In this document: piece by piece, positions 50,592 through 58,426 of the stretch
How the letters are laid out: each line of letters starts with the position of its first letter
How positions within the stretch are numbered: the stretch's first letter is position 1
From: Clostridium sp. AT4
Lineage (GTDB): Bacteria > Bacillota > Clostridia > Lachnospirales > Lachnospiraceae
Reading direction: 5' to 3'
Assembly (NCBI RefSeq): GCF_001517625.2
Contig: NZ_LN999827.1
Coordinates: forward strand, 1 to 64,000
Length of the DNA stretch: 64,000 bases
Made by a program: the position numbers and the translations under genes
The notes under the pieces: model-generated
What the model was told of the DNA's origin: nothing
Seen by the model: the letters and a program-made list of their open reading frames with translations, nothing else
Database searches by the model: none

Positions 50592-51449
50592 ATGGAACAA
50601 AAGACAGGACTTGTGCTGGAAGGCGGCGGAATGCGCGGGATCTATACAGCCGGCGTGCTGGATCTCTTTATGGATCAGGGAGTAACCTTTGACGGAGTGA
50701 TCGGAGTATCCGCAGGAGCCATCCACGGCTGCAGCTTTCTTTCCGGACAGCGCGGGCGGAACATCCGATATTATAAAAAATACTGTCAGGATCCTCGCTT
50801 TATGAGCGTTAGAAACCTTATCCTCACCGGAGACATCGCAGGAGAACGGTTCTGCTACCACACGCTGCCGGAAAAGCTGGATCCTTATGACTATACAGCC
50901 TTTAACAATAATCCGGCCGAATTTTATGTAGGCTGCAGCAATGTAGAAACAGGAAAACCGGAGTATCTGCATCTGACCGACATGAAACAGCAGATCGACT
51001 ATCTGCGGGCCTCTGCATCACTGCCTCTGGTATCAAAAATCGTACATACCGGAGGGAAAAAGCTGTTAGACGGCGGCTGTACGGACAGCATCCCGGTAAA
51101 AGCCTTTATGGAGCTTGGATACCCAAGGAATGTTGTTGTCCTTACCCGCCACAGGGGTTACCGGAAAAAAGCAGAGGGAACCCGGCTTACCGAACTGTGC
51201 TACCGCCATTATCCAGCCTTTGTAAAAACCATTAAAAACCGGCCATCCGTGTACAACCGGACGCTGGATGAGATCGAGTCTCTGGAAAACAGCGGCCAGG
51301 CCTTTGTGATCCGCCCCAGCAGGCCTCTTACCATCGGACGAATGGAAAAGGATCCGCAAAAGCTTCAGCTTGTTTACGAGCTTGGGTATCAGGACGCAGC
51401 CAGATGCCTTTTAGACCTTTTATCCTGGAAACAGGGACCGGCCAGATGA
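50592..51449 (+). CDS. Patatin-like phospholipase
   Basis: A 285-residue patatin-family hydrolase. Oxyanion motif LEGGGMRGIYTAGVLDLF at the N-terminus, nucleophile elbow GVSAGAIHG, and catalytic Asp in LLDGGCTDSIP, giving the Ser-Asp dyad. No signal peptide or membrane helix, so it is cytoplasmic. It probably acts on lipid acyl esters; related proteins (YjjU/RssA-like) have unproven substrates. The start at 50592 follows GGAGG by 9 bases; the longer frame to 50349 is rejected. It faces the sensory hydrogenase operon and ends in a strong hairpin. Confidence 0.92.
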   Translation: MEQKTGLVLEGGGMRGIYTAGVLDLFMDQGVTFDGVIGVSAGAIHGCSFLSGQRGRNIRYYKKYCQDPRFMSVRNLILTGDIAGERFCYHTLPEKLDPYDYTAFNNNPAEFYVGCSNVETGKPEYLHLTDMKQQIDYLRASASLPLVSKIVHTGGKKLLDGGCTDSIPVKAFMELGYPRNVVVLTRHRGYRKKAEGTRLTELCYRHYPAFVKTIKNRPSVYNRTLDEIESLENSGQAFVIRPSRPLTIGRMEKDPQKLQLVYELGYQDAARCLLDLLSWKQGPAR

Positions 51450-51464
51450 CCGGTCCCTGTTTCC
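51427..51464 (+). terminator. Terminator of the patatin gene
   Basis: A perfect 15-bp inverted repeat GGAAACAGGGACCGG / CCGGTCCCTGTTTCC with an 8-base loop that contains part of the stop codon. The T-rich part is inside the right arm. It lies between convergent genes and may serve both. Confidence 0.8.
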
Positions 51465-51490
51465 ATTCAGAAGTTTACCTGCTGCAAATT

Positions 51491-51877
51491 CTAATTGCAG
51501 CCGCCGCTGTCTCTTCCGCAGCAGCTTCCTTCTCTTTCACAGGTGCTCCCCTCTCTGCCATTCCGGCCCCAGACAGCATCATTCCAGCCCTGCCAGTACC
51601 CCCAGTTCCAGCCGTCGCGGTATCCCTGACGGTATGCCCGGCGTTCCCTGTCCGCTTCCTGTGTTCCGCCGCAGCCGCAGGAATCGGTCGTTCCGGTACC
51701 GCCAGACCCCGTATTGCAGTTTCGGCAGCCGCAGCAGCAGCCGGAAATTCTGCATCCGCAGCCGCATCTGTTTTGGCATCCGCAGCCACATCTGTTTTGA
51801 CATCCACAGCCAGAGCCATTTCCATTCTGTTCTGCATTTCTGCATCCATTATTACAACAGCATAAAAGACAACACAT
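51491..51877 (-). CDS. Cys-rich small protein, candidate spore-coat component
   Basis: A 128-residue hypothetical protein with about one Cys in five residues in the N-terminal two thirds, including QNRCGCGC repeats, then a Gly/Trp/Tyr/Arg-rich stretch (YRQGYRDGWNWGYWQGWNDA) and a Cys-rich end. No signal peptide. It is read in this frame because AAAAGGAG precedes the ATG by 10 bases; overlapping frames lack a ribosome-binding site. It is divergent from the cotJ operon, and a sigma-K-like -10/-35 pair sits upstream. Cross-linked or metal-binding coat or crust protein is a plausible role but is inference. Confidence 0.65.
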   Translation of the reverse strand: MCCLLCCCNNGCRNAEQNGNGSGCGCQNRCGCGCQNRCGCGCRISGCCCGCRNCNTGSGGTGTTDSCGCGGTQEADRERRAYRQGYRDGWNWGYWQGWNDAVWGRNGREGSTCEREGSCCGRDSGGCN

Positions 51878-51911
51878 AATCTCTACTCTCCTTTTTTAAT
51901 TGGTTGTACCA

Positions 51912-51939
51912 TATCATATGGGACAGTGAGACAAAGTGT
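51912..51939 (-). promoter_or_regulatory. Sigma-K-like promoter for the Cys-rich gene
   Basis: Minus strand AC (51938-51939), 17 bases, CATATGATA (51912-51920), matching the mother-cell sigma-K pattern AC-N16/17-CATAnnnTA. It lies about 35 bases ahead of the start codon. Motif matching is by eye. Confidence 0.5.
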
Positions 51940-51957
51940 TCCTGCGCAAAAACCGTC

Positions 51958-51984
51958 ACCTGTTATGTATCTCTTCATAAAATA
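51958..51984 (+). promoter_or_regulatory. Sigma-K/E-like promoter for cotJABC
   Basis: AC (51958-51959), 16 bases, CATAAAATA (51976-51984), also fitting AC-N16/17-CATAnnnTA. Its start would lie about 30 bases ahead of the cotJA start codon. It faces away from the similar promoter on the minus strand, which argues for shared mother-cell control of both transcripts. Confidence 0.5.
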
Positions 51985-52016
51985 ATAAAGAAAGAATAAA
52001 AAGGAGATTTCAAACA

Positions 52017-52433
52017 ATGGAAGCATATATGGATGCAAAAGCTTCAACCTGCAGCTGCGGATGCGGATGCAGAAGCCGTGTCGTTCCCGGCGTATCAGAC
52101 AGACCGGCCGCACAGCCGGAATATTCCGGACCATCCCCCCAGATGTGGCCCGGATGGGATATGAATCAGTCCCTTCCTTATGGGGAAGCCGGATATCCCC
52201 AGACAGGATATCCTCAGATAGGAACAAATATGAATCAGGGAAGTACCGTATGGCCCATCGTGAACTGCCCGGATACCACAGCCGGTTATCTGGAGCAGCA
52301 TCACCCCGTAGCTATGGCCTATGTACCGTGGCAGCAGTGGCAGACTGCCTATGCACCTGAACGCGGCCTCATGCAGGGAACCATCTTCCCTGACCTGGAT
52401 CTTCCATTTAATTACGGGAGGTGCGGACGATGA
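52017..52433 (+). CDS. cotJA: CotJA-like spore-coat protein
   Basis: A 138-residue protein with a Cys-rich N-terminus (CSCGCGCRSR), a Pro/Gly/Tyr/Gln-rich middle with YPQ repeats, and the CotJA core MAYVPWQQWQTAYAPERGLMQGTIFPDLDLPF at the C-terminus. The core is that of the spore-coat associated JA family. AAGGAG precedes the start. First gene of cotJABC, with the stop overlapping the cotJB start by ATGA. The N-terminal Cys stretch resembles the divergent Cys-rich gene. Confidence 0.9.
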   Translation: MEAYMDAKASTCSCGCGCRSRVVPGVSDRPAAQPEYSGPSPQMWPGWDMNQSLPYGEAGYPQTGYPQIGTNMNQGSTVWPIVNCPDTTAGYLEQHHPVAMAYVPWQQWQTAYAPERGLMQGTIFPDLDLPFNYGRCGR

Positions 52434-52702
52434 CAGAACATCTTCAGAACCCATCAAGAGGAGCCATGCTCCAGGCAGTAAACCAGACCAGCTTTGCCGT
52501 GGTGGAGGCCAATCTCTATCTGGACACTCATCCCTGTGATATGGAAGCTCTCTCCTATCTCAATCAGATGATGGAAGCCTACAAAAACGCAAAAGCCGCC
52601 TATGAGGCCCAGTTTGGCCCCTTAAATGCGGGCAATGTGACTGAAAATGCCTACTGGACCTGGGTCAGTGATCCCTGGCCATGGGAAGGAGGGAATTTAT
52701 AA
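52430..52702 (+). CDS. cotJB: CotJB-like spore-coat protein
   Basis: About 90 residues, start MTEHLQNPSRG. Pattern LQAVNQTSFAVVEANLYLDTHPCDMEALSYLNQM...AYEAQFGPLNAGNV...WTWVSDPWPWEGG is that of CotJB, including the C-terminal W-rich end. Translationally coupled to cotJA (ATGA) and shares a base with the cotJC start (TAATG). Confidence 0.92.
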   Translation: MTEHLQNPSRGAMLQAVNQTSFAVVEANLYLDTHPCDMEALSYLNQMMEAYKNAKAAYEAQFGPLNAGNVTENAYWTWVSDPWPWEGGNL

Positions 52703-53319
52703 TGTGGATTTATGAAAAACGTCTCCAGTTTCCGGTAAATATTAAGGAGCCGAATGCCAAACTGGCGCAGTTTATTATGAGTCAGTACGGCGGCCCCGAC
52801 GGCGAGATGGGCGCATCCATGCGCTATCTGTCCCAGCGCTACGCCATGCCTTATAAAGAAGGCAAGGCTGTTTTGACCGATATCGGCACAGAGGAATTGG
52901 CACATCTGGAAATGATCGCCGCCATTGTCCATCAGCTGACCCGGAACCTCACAGCCGAGCAGCTGGTAGAACAGGGCTTCGGACCCTATTATATTGACCA
53001 TGCCACCGGAATCTGGCCTCAGGCCGCAGGCGGCATTCCCTTTAATGCCTGCGAATTCCAGTCCAAGGGCGATGTGATCACAGACCTTCATGAAGATATG
53101 GCAGCAGAACAAAAAGCCCGGAGTACCTATGACAACATCCTCCGGGTAGTAACAGACTATGACGTATGCGAACCTATCAAGTTCCTGAGAGAACGTGAGA
53201 TCGTCCATTACCAGCGGTTCGGTGAAACCCTCCGAATCACCCAGGAAAAACTGGACAGCCGCAATTTCTATGCCTTTAATCCGGCCTTTGATCCGGATCA
53301 GGCGCCCCAGCCCCGATAA
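52702..53319 (+). CDS. cotJC: CotJC-like manganese-catalase-family coat protein
   Basis: A 205-residue CotJC/Mn-catalase-like protein. Ferritin-type motifs: QYGGPDGEMGASMRYLSQRYAMP, TDIGTEELAHLEMIAAIVHQL (ExxH), then a second segment HEDMAAEQKARSTYDNI (EDMAAE). It may detoxify peroxide in the spore coat. The start MWIYEKR at 52702 follows AGGAGG. No terminator was seen: the stop lies 7 bases from the convergent ABC gene. Confidence 0.95.
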   Translation: MWIYEKRLQFPVNIKEPNAKLAQFIMSQYGGPDGEMGASMRYLSQRYAMPYKEGKAVLTDIGTEELAHLEMIAAIVHQLTRNLTAEQLVEQGFGPYYIDHATGIWPQAAGGIPFNACEFQSKGDVITDLHEDMAAEQKARSTYDNILRVVTDYDVCEPIKFLREREIVHYQRFGETLRITQEKLDSRNFYAFNPAFDPDQAPQPR

Positions 53320-53326
53320 ACAGCCC

Positions 53327-53914
53327 TTAATCCAGCTGTATCCGGACTCCGCCAAGGAGCTTTACGTCTTCCTCCTGATGGGTTGTGATCAGGAGGAAGC
53401 GGTTCCGGCGGTTTTCCAGAATATAGCGGATCACCTCCAGTTTAAGGGCCTCATCAAGCCCGGTAAAGGGTTCGTCCATTACAAGCATATGGGAAGGCGC
53501 AAGAACGGCCCGCAGGATGGCGGTGCGCCGCTTCATCCCTCCGCTCAAGGTGGACACGGGGCGGGTAAGGCATTCTTTAGGAAGTAAGCAGGTCATGGCC
53601 TGGGCCAGTTTTTCTTCCTTCCATTTTTCTTTTAATGCCATCTGCACATTTTCCATAGGGGAAAAGGAAGGACAGAGACGATCCTCCTGAAAAACTGCAG
53701 AAATCCTCAAAGGCCACCTAGGCCCATCCTGAGTAAAAATCCTTCCGCTGTCAGCCGTTTCAAGCCCCATGAGGATCCGAAGAAAGGTTGTTTTTCCTGA
53801 GCCTGAGGGCGACATCAGGCAATAACAGGCATCCTGCTCCAGCGTCAGGCTCAGATCCCGAAGGACCTGCAGTTCTCCGTATTTTTTAGAAAGATGCTCG
53901 ATGCAAAGCTTCAT
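53327..53914 (-). CDS. NitT/TauT-type ABC transporter, short ATP-binding protein
   Basis: A 195-residue ATPase, about 50 residues shorter than typical SsuB/TauB, missing the usual C-terminal segment. Walker A PSGSGKTTFLR, Q-loop AVFQEDRLCPSF, signature LSGGMKRRTAILRAVL, Walker B MLVMDEPFTGLDEAL, H-loop ITTHQEEDV. All core motifs are intact, so it is likely functional; truncation is a family habit rather than damage. GAGGAGG precedes the start. Partner permease and binding protein are upstream. Confidence 0.92.
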   Translation of the reverse strand: MKLCIEHLSKKYGELQVLRDLSLTLEQDACYCLMSPSGSGKTTFLRILMGLETADSGRIFTQDGPRWPLRISAVFQEDRLCPSFSPMENVQMALKEKWKEEKLAQAMTCLLPKECLTRPVSTLSGGMKRRTAILRAVLAPSHMLVMDEPFTGLDEALKLEVIRYILENRRNRFLLITTHQEEDVKLLGGVRIQLD

Positions 53915-53926
53915 ACAACCTCCTCA

Positions 53927-54673
53927 TCAGTGGCGTACCCGCATAAGCAGGCTCAGAAAAAAGCGCTCAAAGACAGCGCTGATCACAATAATGGCAAAGG
54001 TCCAGGCAAACAGGCCCGCTGTATCCAGATAGAGCTTGGAATAGTAGAGCTGCTCTCCGATCGACGCCTGAGGTATGCCGATCACCTCTGCCGCAACTCC
54101 TGATTTCCAGCTCATCCCAAGAGCCGTACGGCAGCTGCTTAAAAGATAGGGGTGAACGGCCGGAATATATATATATCGAAGGCGTTTGAAAAAGGAAAAC
54201 GAAAAAACTCGGCTCATTTCCAAAAGCTCCCTGTCCGTATGTTCCAGACCGGTCAGCGTTCCCGTATAGATCATAGGGATCACAACCAGAAATGAAATAA
54301 ACACGGACAGGCCGTCAGAGCCGATCCAGATCAGTGCCAGGATCACAAAGGAGGCCACGGGAACGGAACGGATCAGCAGCATGGGAGGTTCCAGAGGATC
54401 CTTTACAAAGGAACAGGCGTAACTGGCCCACCCCAGGAGAATCCCCAGAACAAAAGCCATGAGAAAGCCGGCGCTGATCTTAAAAAACGAATGAAGCAGC
54501 GTCTGCCAGAAGGAAACTTCCGGTAAAAGCTGCCAAAGGGCCCCAAGCATATCGAAGGGCCCCACAAAAATCACATCATTCTGGATGGCTAAGTGGGCGG
54601 CCTGCCAGAGAACCGCCCAGAAAAGCCATATCATATATGTTTTTAAACGCGAAGATATTTTCATGTTTTTCAT
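53927..54673 (-). CDS. NitT/TauT-type ABC transporter, permease
   Basis: A 248-residue SsuC/TauC-like membrane subunit with about six helices (first around 13-29; LIRSVPVASFVILALIWIG as the characteristic loop; EMSRVFSFSFFKRLRYIYIPAVHPYLLSSCRTALGMSWKSGVAAEV as the EAA region). The start overlaps the binding-protein stop (TAATG), so translation is coupled. Substrate (nitrate, sulfonate, taurine, thiamine precursor or similar) is not readable. Confidence 0.92.
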   Translation of the reverse strand: MKNMKISSRLKTYMIWLFWAVLWQAAHLAIQNDVIFVGPFDMLGALWQLLPEVSFWQTLLHSFFKISAGFLMAFVLGILLGWASYACSFVKDPLEPPMLLIRSVPVASFVILALIWIGSDGLSVFISFLVVIPMIYTGTLTGLEHTDRELLEMSRVFSFSFFKRLRYIYIPAVHPYLLSSCRTALGMSWKSGVAAEVIGIPQASIGEQLYYSKLYLDTAGLFAWTFAIIVISAVFERFFLSLLMRVRH

Positions 54674-55800
54674 TATGGCAGATAGTAGAAGTCATCTCCG
54701 GGAAGCGTTCCGCCGATGGACTTGGCATCCTGTCCGGAAAGCACCTCCAGATAGCCGGAAAGGGCCTGTTTCATTTCTTCACCGGTAATGCATACAATAT
54801 TGCAGAGAGGCATCGCTTTCTGGGCCATAGCAGCCTTTTCTACGATCCCAATATCAGCTACCAGCTGTGCGGCCTTTTCAGGCTCAGCAGATGTATACTC
54901 CGCAGATTCTGCATGATCCTTTAAAAACTGCTCCACAGCAGCCTCATGCTCCTCTAAAAATCCGGTGCGGACAATGGTAACTCCCGTAACCATGCGGCTC
55001 TTTCCTTCCTTATTTAAAAGATCCCACTGCTCGGTCAGATCCATCACTGTTTTCAGCTCCGGATTCTGCATACAGGCCGCTGAAGCAAAGGGCTGAGGGA
55101 GCACGCCGATGGCAGACGGATCTTCCTTTAATATAGAAGCAACCTCTGCAGCCTCGGATTTAAACTCCATGGTTACATCCCCGGAGCCAAGGCCGTTTTC
55201 AGCCAGAAGATAATTCATGGCAAATTCCGGCGTGGTTCCTTTTCCTGTCATATATACGGTTTTACCCTTCAAATCTTCCATTGTGGAAATGGAATCATCC
55301 GAAGCCACTACATACAAAACTCCCAGTGTATTGATATCAATGACCTTTACCTGCCCCTGCGTCTTATTGTAAAGCACGCTGGCTACATTGGCAGGCACCA
55401 GCGCAATATCCAGGCTTCCGTTTGCAATATTTCCTACCAGCTCATCTGCCTTCCCTGCCATGGTAAATTCATATGTATTGGCAGTTTCTCCGTTTTTGGC
55501 AGTTTCCATCAGATAGGCCAGTCCCATAGAGGTAGGTCCCTTTAAGGAGCCCACACGGACAGCGGCTGCGCCGGAACCTTCCTTCTCCTCTTCTGAAACC
55601 GCCTCAGATCCGGTCTCTGCCCCGGTACTTTCTGCCTCAGTGGATTCTGCCTCTGAATGTTCCGTTTCCTCTGGAACCTCCTGAGAAGCTGCCTTGGAAG
55701 AAGCGGAAGGAGCCGCGTTATCGCCGGATGCGCCGCAGCCGGTTACAGCGAAGGCTGCTGCAGTTAAGAGTGCAGTCAATACAGAAATTTGTTTTTTCAC
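54673..55800 (-). CDS. NitT/TauT-type ABC transporter, substrate-binding lipoprotein
   Basis: About 375 residues. Signal peptide with lipobox AVTGCGAS, then a Ser/Glu/Ala linker, and an NMT1/TauA-like core from VRVGSLKGPTSMGLAYLMETA. Contains DELVGNIANGSLDIALVPANVASVLYNK, a hallmark of the family. The start is GTG at 55800, eight bases from GAGGAG; a longer frame to 55836 is rejected for lacking a signal-like N-terminus. It defines a putative sulfonate or thiamine-precursor importer, but the ligand is unknown. Confidence 0.92.
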   Translation of the reverse strand: MKKQISVLTALLTAAAFAVTGCGASGDNAAPSASSKAASQEVPEETEHSEAESTEAESTGAETGSEAVSEEEKEGSGAAAVRVGSLKGPTSMGLAYLMETAKNGETANTYEFTMAGKADELVGNIANGSLDIALVPANVASVLYNKTQGQVKVIDINTLGVLYVVASDDSISTMEDLKGKTVYMTGKGTTPEFAMNYLLAENGLGSGDVTMEFKSEAAEVASILKEDPSAIGVLPQPFASAACMQNPELKTVMDLTEQWDLLNKEGKSRMVTGVTIVRTGFLEEHEAAVEQFLKDHAESAEYTSAEPEKAAQLVADIGIVEKAAMAQKAMPLCNIVCITGEEMKQALSGYLEVLSGQDAKSIGGTLPGDDFYYLP

Positions 55801-55925
55801 AGTACATTCTCCTCTCCGGCACCCTCTGGATGCCATCCCTTACTATAGCACATTTTTTCCTGTTTTTCCATCCTCACCGCCGGAAAAACAGAATCGACCC
55901 CAGCGTTCGAACAGCTCAAATCCAT

Positions 55926-55963
55926 AAAAACGGACGGCCCTCAACGGGATTCCGTCCGTTTTT
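55926..55963. terminator. Bidirectional terminator downstream of cstA
   Basis: AAAAACGGACGG pairs with CCGTCCGTTTTT (55926-55937 with 55952-55963), a perfect 12-bp stem including the A and T runs at both ends. It lies 38 bases past the cstA stop and upstream of the binding-protein gene. Confidence 0.9.
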
Positions 55964-56000
55964 CTTATTTTCTTAAATACTCATTTTTCCCCTGGATCAT

Positions 56001-57728
56001 TTATGCGCCTGCCTGAATACCGGTCTTTCCCACGCTCTTTTCCCGAACCTCCTTTTTCCGAAACAGCTCACGACCGGAGGTATACACGATGATCACACCG
56101 AGAACCATTAAAAGAGCGGCAATGATCAGCTGCAGTCCCTCTACCATAAATACGGCGCTTCCTGCGCCAAAAGCATGAACAAGTGCAATGGAACGCTCAA
56201 TTAAAGCGGTAAAGGTAACGCAGAGCATGATAATAAGCGGAGGGAACAGCGTTCTGTTTTCTCTGCCCGTAACCTTTAAAAAGACGCACAGAGTAATGAG
56301 AACCAGAGCACTCAAAAGCTGATTGGCGCTTCCAAAAAGAGGCCAGATATTGGAATATCCGATTTTTGTCAGGATAAAGCCGCAGGCTAATGTGATCATA
56401 GTTGCAAAATATTTATTGCATACCACCTGCCTCCAGTGCTCCGCCTGTTCCATATCATCTGTACTGAACAGCTCCTGAAAGGACATACGGCCGATTCTTG
56501 CAACGGAATCAAGGCTTGTAAGAGCCAGAGCTGATACACACATGGTCATAAAGCACTGGGCTGCATACATAGGAATTCCAAACATTTCCAGAAATCCTGC
56601 CACACCGGCTGAAAAGATCTGGAAGGGAGTACCCACAGCAGGCGTTCCGTCTGCTCCTGCAGCAGCGCCTGCCACACACAGGGCCAAAACTGCCAGAAGA
56701 CTTTCCAGAACCATTGCTCCATATCCCACTTTCAGCATATCCTTTTCATTGGAAATGGTCTTGGATGAAGTTCCTGATGATACCAGGCTGTGAAATCCGG
56801 ATACAGCTCCGCAGGCTACCGTAACAAACAGAATAGGAAACATATCTCCCATGGATGCATTTTTAAAGCCTGTGTATACAGGGAGGTTCATGGACGGATG
56901 CGCCACTGCCAGACCCGCCGCAGCACCAATGATCATGCCGGCAAACATAAAGGTTGTCATATAATCCCTGGGCTGCATCAGAAGCCACATAGGAAGCACG
57001 GCTGCCATGAAGATATATGCAAAGGTCAGATAGGACCAGGTATCCTTTCCTGCTGCCAGCGGAAATGCCATTCCAATCCCAAGAGCAGCCGCCGTACAGG
57101 CCAGTCCCGCTGCCGTTTTCTTCCAGCCCTTTAACTGTAGTTTTTTCTGGATCACTCCAAATATCATCGCAAATACAATAAACAGAAGGGAAATACTTCC
57201 TGCCGCTCCATTGGTCTGTGCGGCCGGAGAAAGAACTGCCGCTCCGTCAGCCATGGTATATGCGTTAAACGTACCTGCCACCATATCTGCAAAAGCTGCG
57301 ATTACGATCAGGGTAAAGAGCCAGCAAAATAAAAGAAACAGTTTTCTCCCTGTCTTTCCAATATACCGCTCGATCAGAAGCCCCATGGACTTTCCTTCAT
57401 TCTTTACACTGGCATACAGTGCTCCGAAATCCGTAACTGCTCCAAAGAAAATGCCTCCCAGGATCACCCACAAAAGCACGGGCAGCCATCCAAAAGCAGC
57501 GGCCTGGATCGCTCCGGTCACAGGGCCGGCCCCCGCAATGGATGAAAACTGGTGGGCGAATACCGTCCATCCGTCTGTAGGCACATAATCCTGTCCGTCT
57601 TCCAGTGCACAGGCAGGCGTTTTGGCCTTGGGATCTATGCCCCATTTTTCTGCCAGCCACCGGCCATACAGGGTATATCCCGCCAAAAGACATACCGCTG
57701 CAATCATTACAATTACAAGTGTGTTCAT
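56001..57728 (-). CDS. cstA: CstA-family carbon-starvation / pyruvate transporter
   Basis: A 575-residue multi-pass membrane protein (about 14-16 hydrophobic segments) of the CstA/BtsT family. Family marker TDGWTVFAHQFSSIAGAGPVTGAIQAAAFGWLPVLLWVILG near residue 55, SGFHSLVSSGTSSKTISNEKD, and SLDSVARIGRMSFQELF in the second half. It imports pyruvate or peptides; pyruvate is better supported for BtsT relatives. The length is shorter than E. coli CstA (about 700) but typical for Firmicutes. A promoter sits 30 bases ahead. Confidence 0.93.
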   Translation of the reverse strand: MNTLVIVMIAAVCLLAGYTLYGRWLAEKWGIDPKAKTPACALEDGQDYVPTDGWTVFAHQFSSIAGAGPVTGAIQAAAFGWLPVLLWVILGGIFFGAVTDFGALYASVKNEGKSMGLLIERYIGKTGRKLFLLFCWLFTLIVIAAFADMVAGTFNAYTMADGAAVLSPAAQTNGAAGSISLLFIVFAMIFGVIQKKLQLKGWKKTAAGLACTAAALGIGMAFPLAAGKDTWSYLTFAYIFMAAVLPMWLLMQPRDYMTTFMFAGMIIGAAAGLAVAHPSMNLPVYTGFKNASMGDMFPILFVTVACGAVSGFHSLVSSGTSSKTISNEKDMLKVGYGAMVLESLLAVLALCVAGAAAGADGTPAVGTPFQIFSAGVAGFLEMFGIPMYAAQCFMTMCVSALALTSLDSVARIGRMSFQELFSTDDMEQAEHWRQVVCNKYFATMITLACGFILTKIGYSNIWPLFGSANQLLSALVLITLCVFLKVTGRENRTLFPPLIIMLCVTFTALIERSIALVHAFGAGSAVFMVEGLQLIIAALLMVLGVIIVYTSGRELFRKKEVREKSVGKTGIQAGA

Positions 57729-57760
57729 ACTCTTATCTCCTTCCTTCTGGAATAACTGTC

Positions 57761-57788
57761 ATTATAATCCCTTTTATTCGGAAGTCAA
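57761..57788 (-). promoter_or_regulatory. cstA promoter
   Basis: Minus strand TTGACT (57783-57788), 16 bases, TATAAT (57761-57766), then AAGGAAGGAGA before the cstA start. A good sigma-A match. Confidence 0.75.
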
Positions 57789-57832
57789 TCAGATAGAACA
57801 TACCGTATTTTCATATTTTTTATTCTTTCAGG

Positions 57833-58276
57833 TTATGTTTGTGCCATAATCTCATAACTGCCAGACATATTTCCGCCAGACCGGAAATACCATTCCAGCC
57901 CCAGGCTGGCTGCCATGGCGCGGTCCACACCGCCCATCTGCCGCCGGTCCAGGTGCCCTATGTATTCCTTTAAGCGGCTGCGGTCAATGGTGCGGATCTG
58001 CTCTGTAAGCACCGTAGAATCCTGTTTTAATCCGCACAATGTCTTATCCAGGCTTACATGGGTAGGAATCACCGCCTTGGTGGTCCGGCTGGTAATGGCA
58101 GCTACGATCACCGTCGGGCTGTGGCGGTTTCCCGTGTCATTCTGGATGACTAAAACAGGCCGGATCCCTCCCTGCTCCGATCCCTTGACCGGTGAAAGGT
58201 CTGCATAAAAGAGGTCTCCCCGGATCACCGGGCGGTACGTCTGTCTATTTCCATTCCAGTCTGAATTTCGTTCCAT
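57833..58276 (-). CDS. PemK/MazF-family mRNA endoribonuclease-like protein
   Basis: About 147 residues. Family core [56 protein letters not shown] and the second half [23 protein letters not shown] match MazF/PemK toxins, ending in a short C-terminal extension. The start MERNSDWN at 58276 has AGGAG seven bases upstream; the longer frame to 58315 is rejected. No antitoxin gene is seen upstream (58316-58370), so it appears to be an orphan, as in several Clostridia. It lies between cstA and the biosynthetic cluster on the same strand. Confidence 0.88.
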   Translation of the reverse strand: MERNSDWNGNRQTYRPVIRGDLFYADLSPVKGSEQGGIRPVLVIQNDTGNRHSPTVIVAAITSRTTKAVIPTHVSLDKTLCGLKQDSTVLTEQIRTIDRSRLKEYIGHLDRRQMGGVDRAMAASLGLEWYFRSGGNMSGSYEIMAQT

Positions 58277-58370
58277 GGCTTGTCTCCTTATTTTGAGTTT
58301 CATCACTTCATTCATACACTCATAGGATTCCCAATTCCGGAGATTTCAAACATTTCCTGAAAAAAACATG

Positions 58371-58399
58371 AAAAAGCCCCATCCTCAGAGGACAGGGCC
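58371..58399 (-). terminator. Terminator of the biosynthetic cluster
   Basis: Minus strand GCCCTGTCCTC-TGA-GAGGATGGGGC with 11 pairs including G-U, followed by TTTTT. It lies 28 bases past the ligase stop. Confidence 0.82.
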
Positions 58400-58426
58400 A
58401 TTCATTTTCCTTTATTCTGTTTTGCT

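Noticed and set aside
51475-51849. Second minus-strand frame (Ala/Glu/Asp-rich) over the Cys-rich gene
   Set aside because: No ribosome-binding site precedes its start, while the Cys-rich frame has AAAAGGAG well spaced.
51404-51865. Plus-strand Ala/Ser-rich frame after the patatin gene
   Set aside because: It is the antisense of the Cys-rich gene and has no ribosome-binding site; its low complexity comes from the GC-rich repeats on the other strand.
52651-53355. 234-residue minus-strand frame over cotJC
   Set aside because: It is antisense to a clear CotJC gene with family motifs; no ribosome-binding site.
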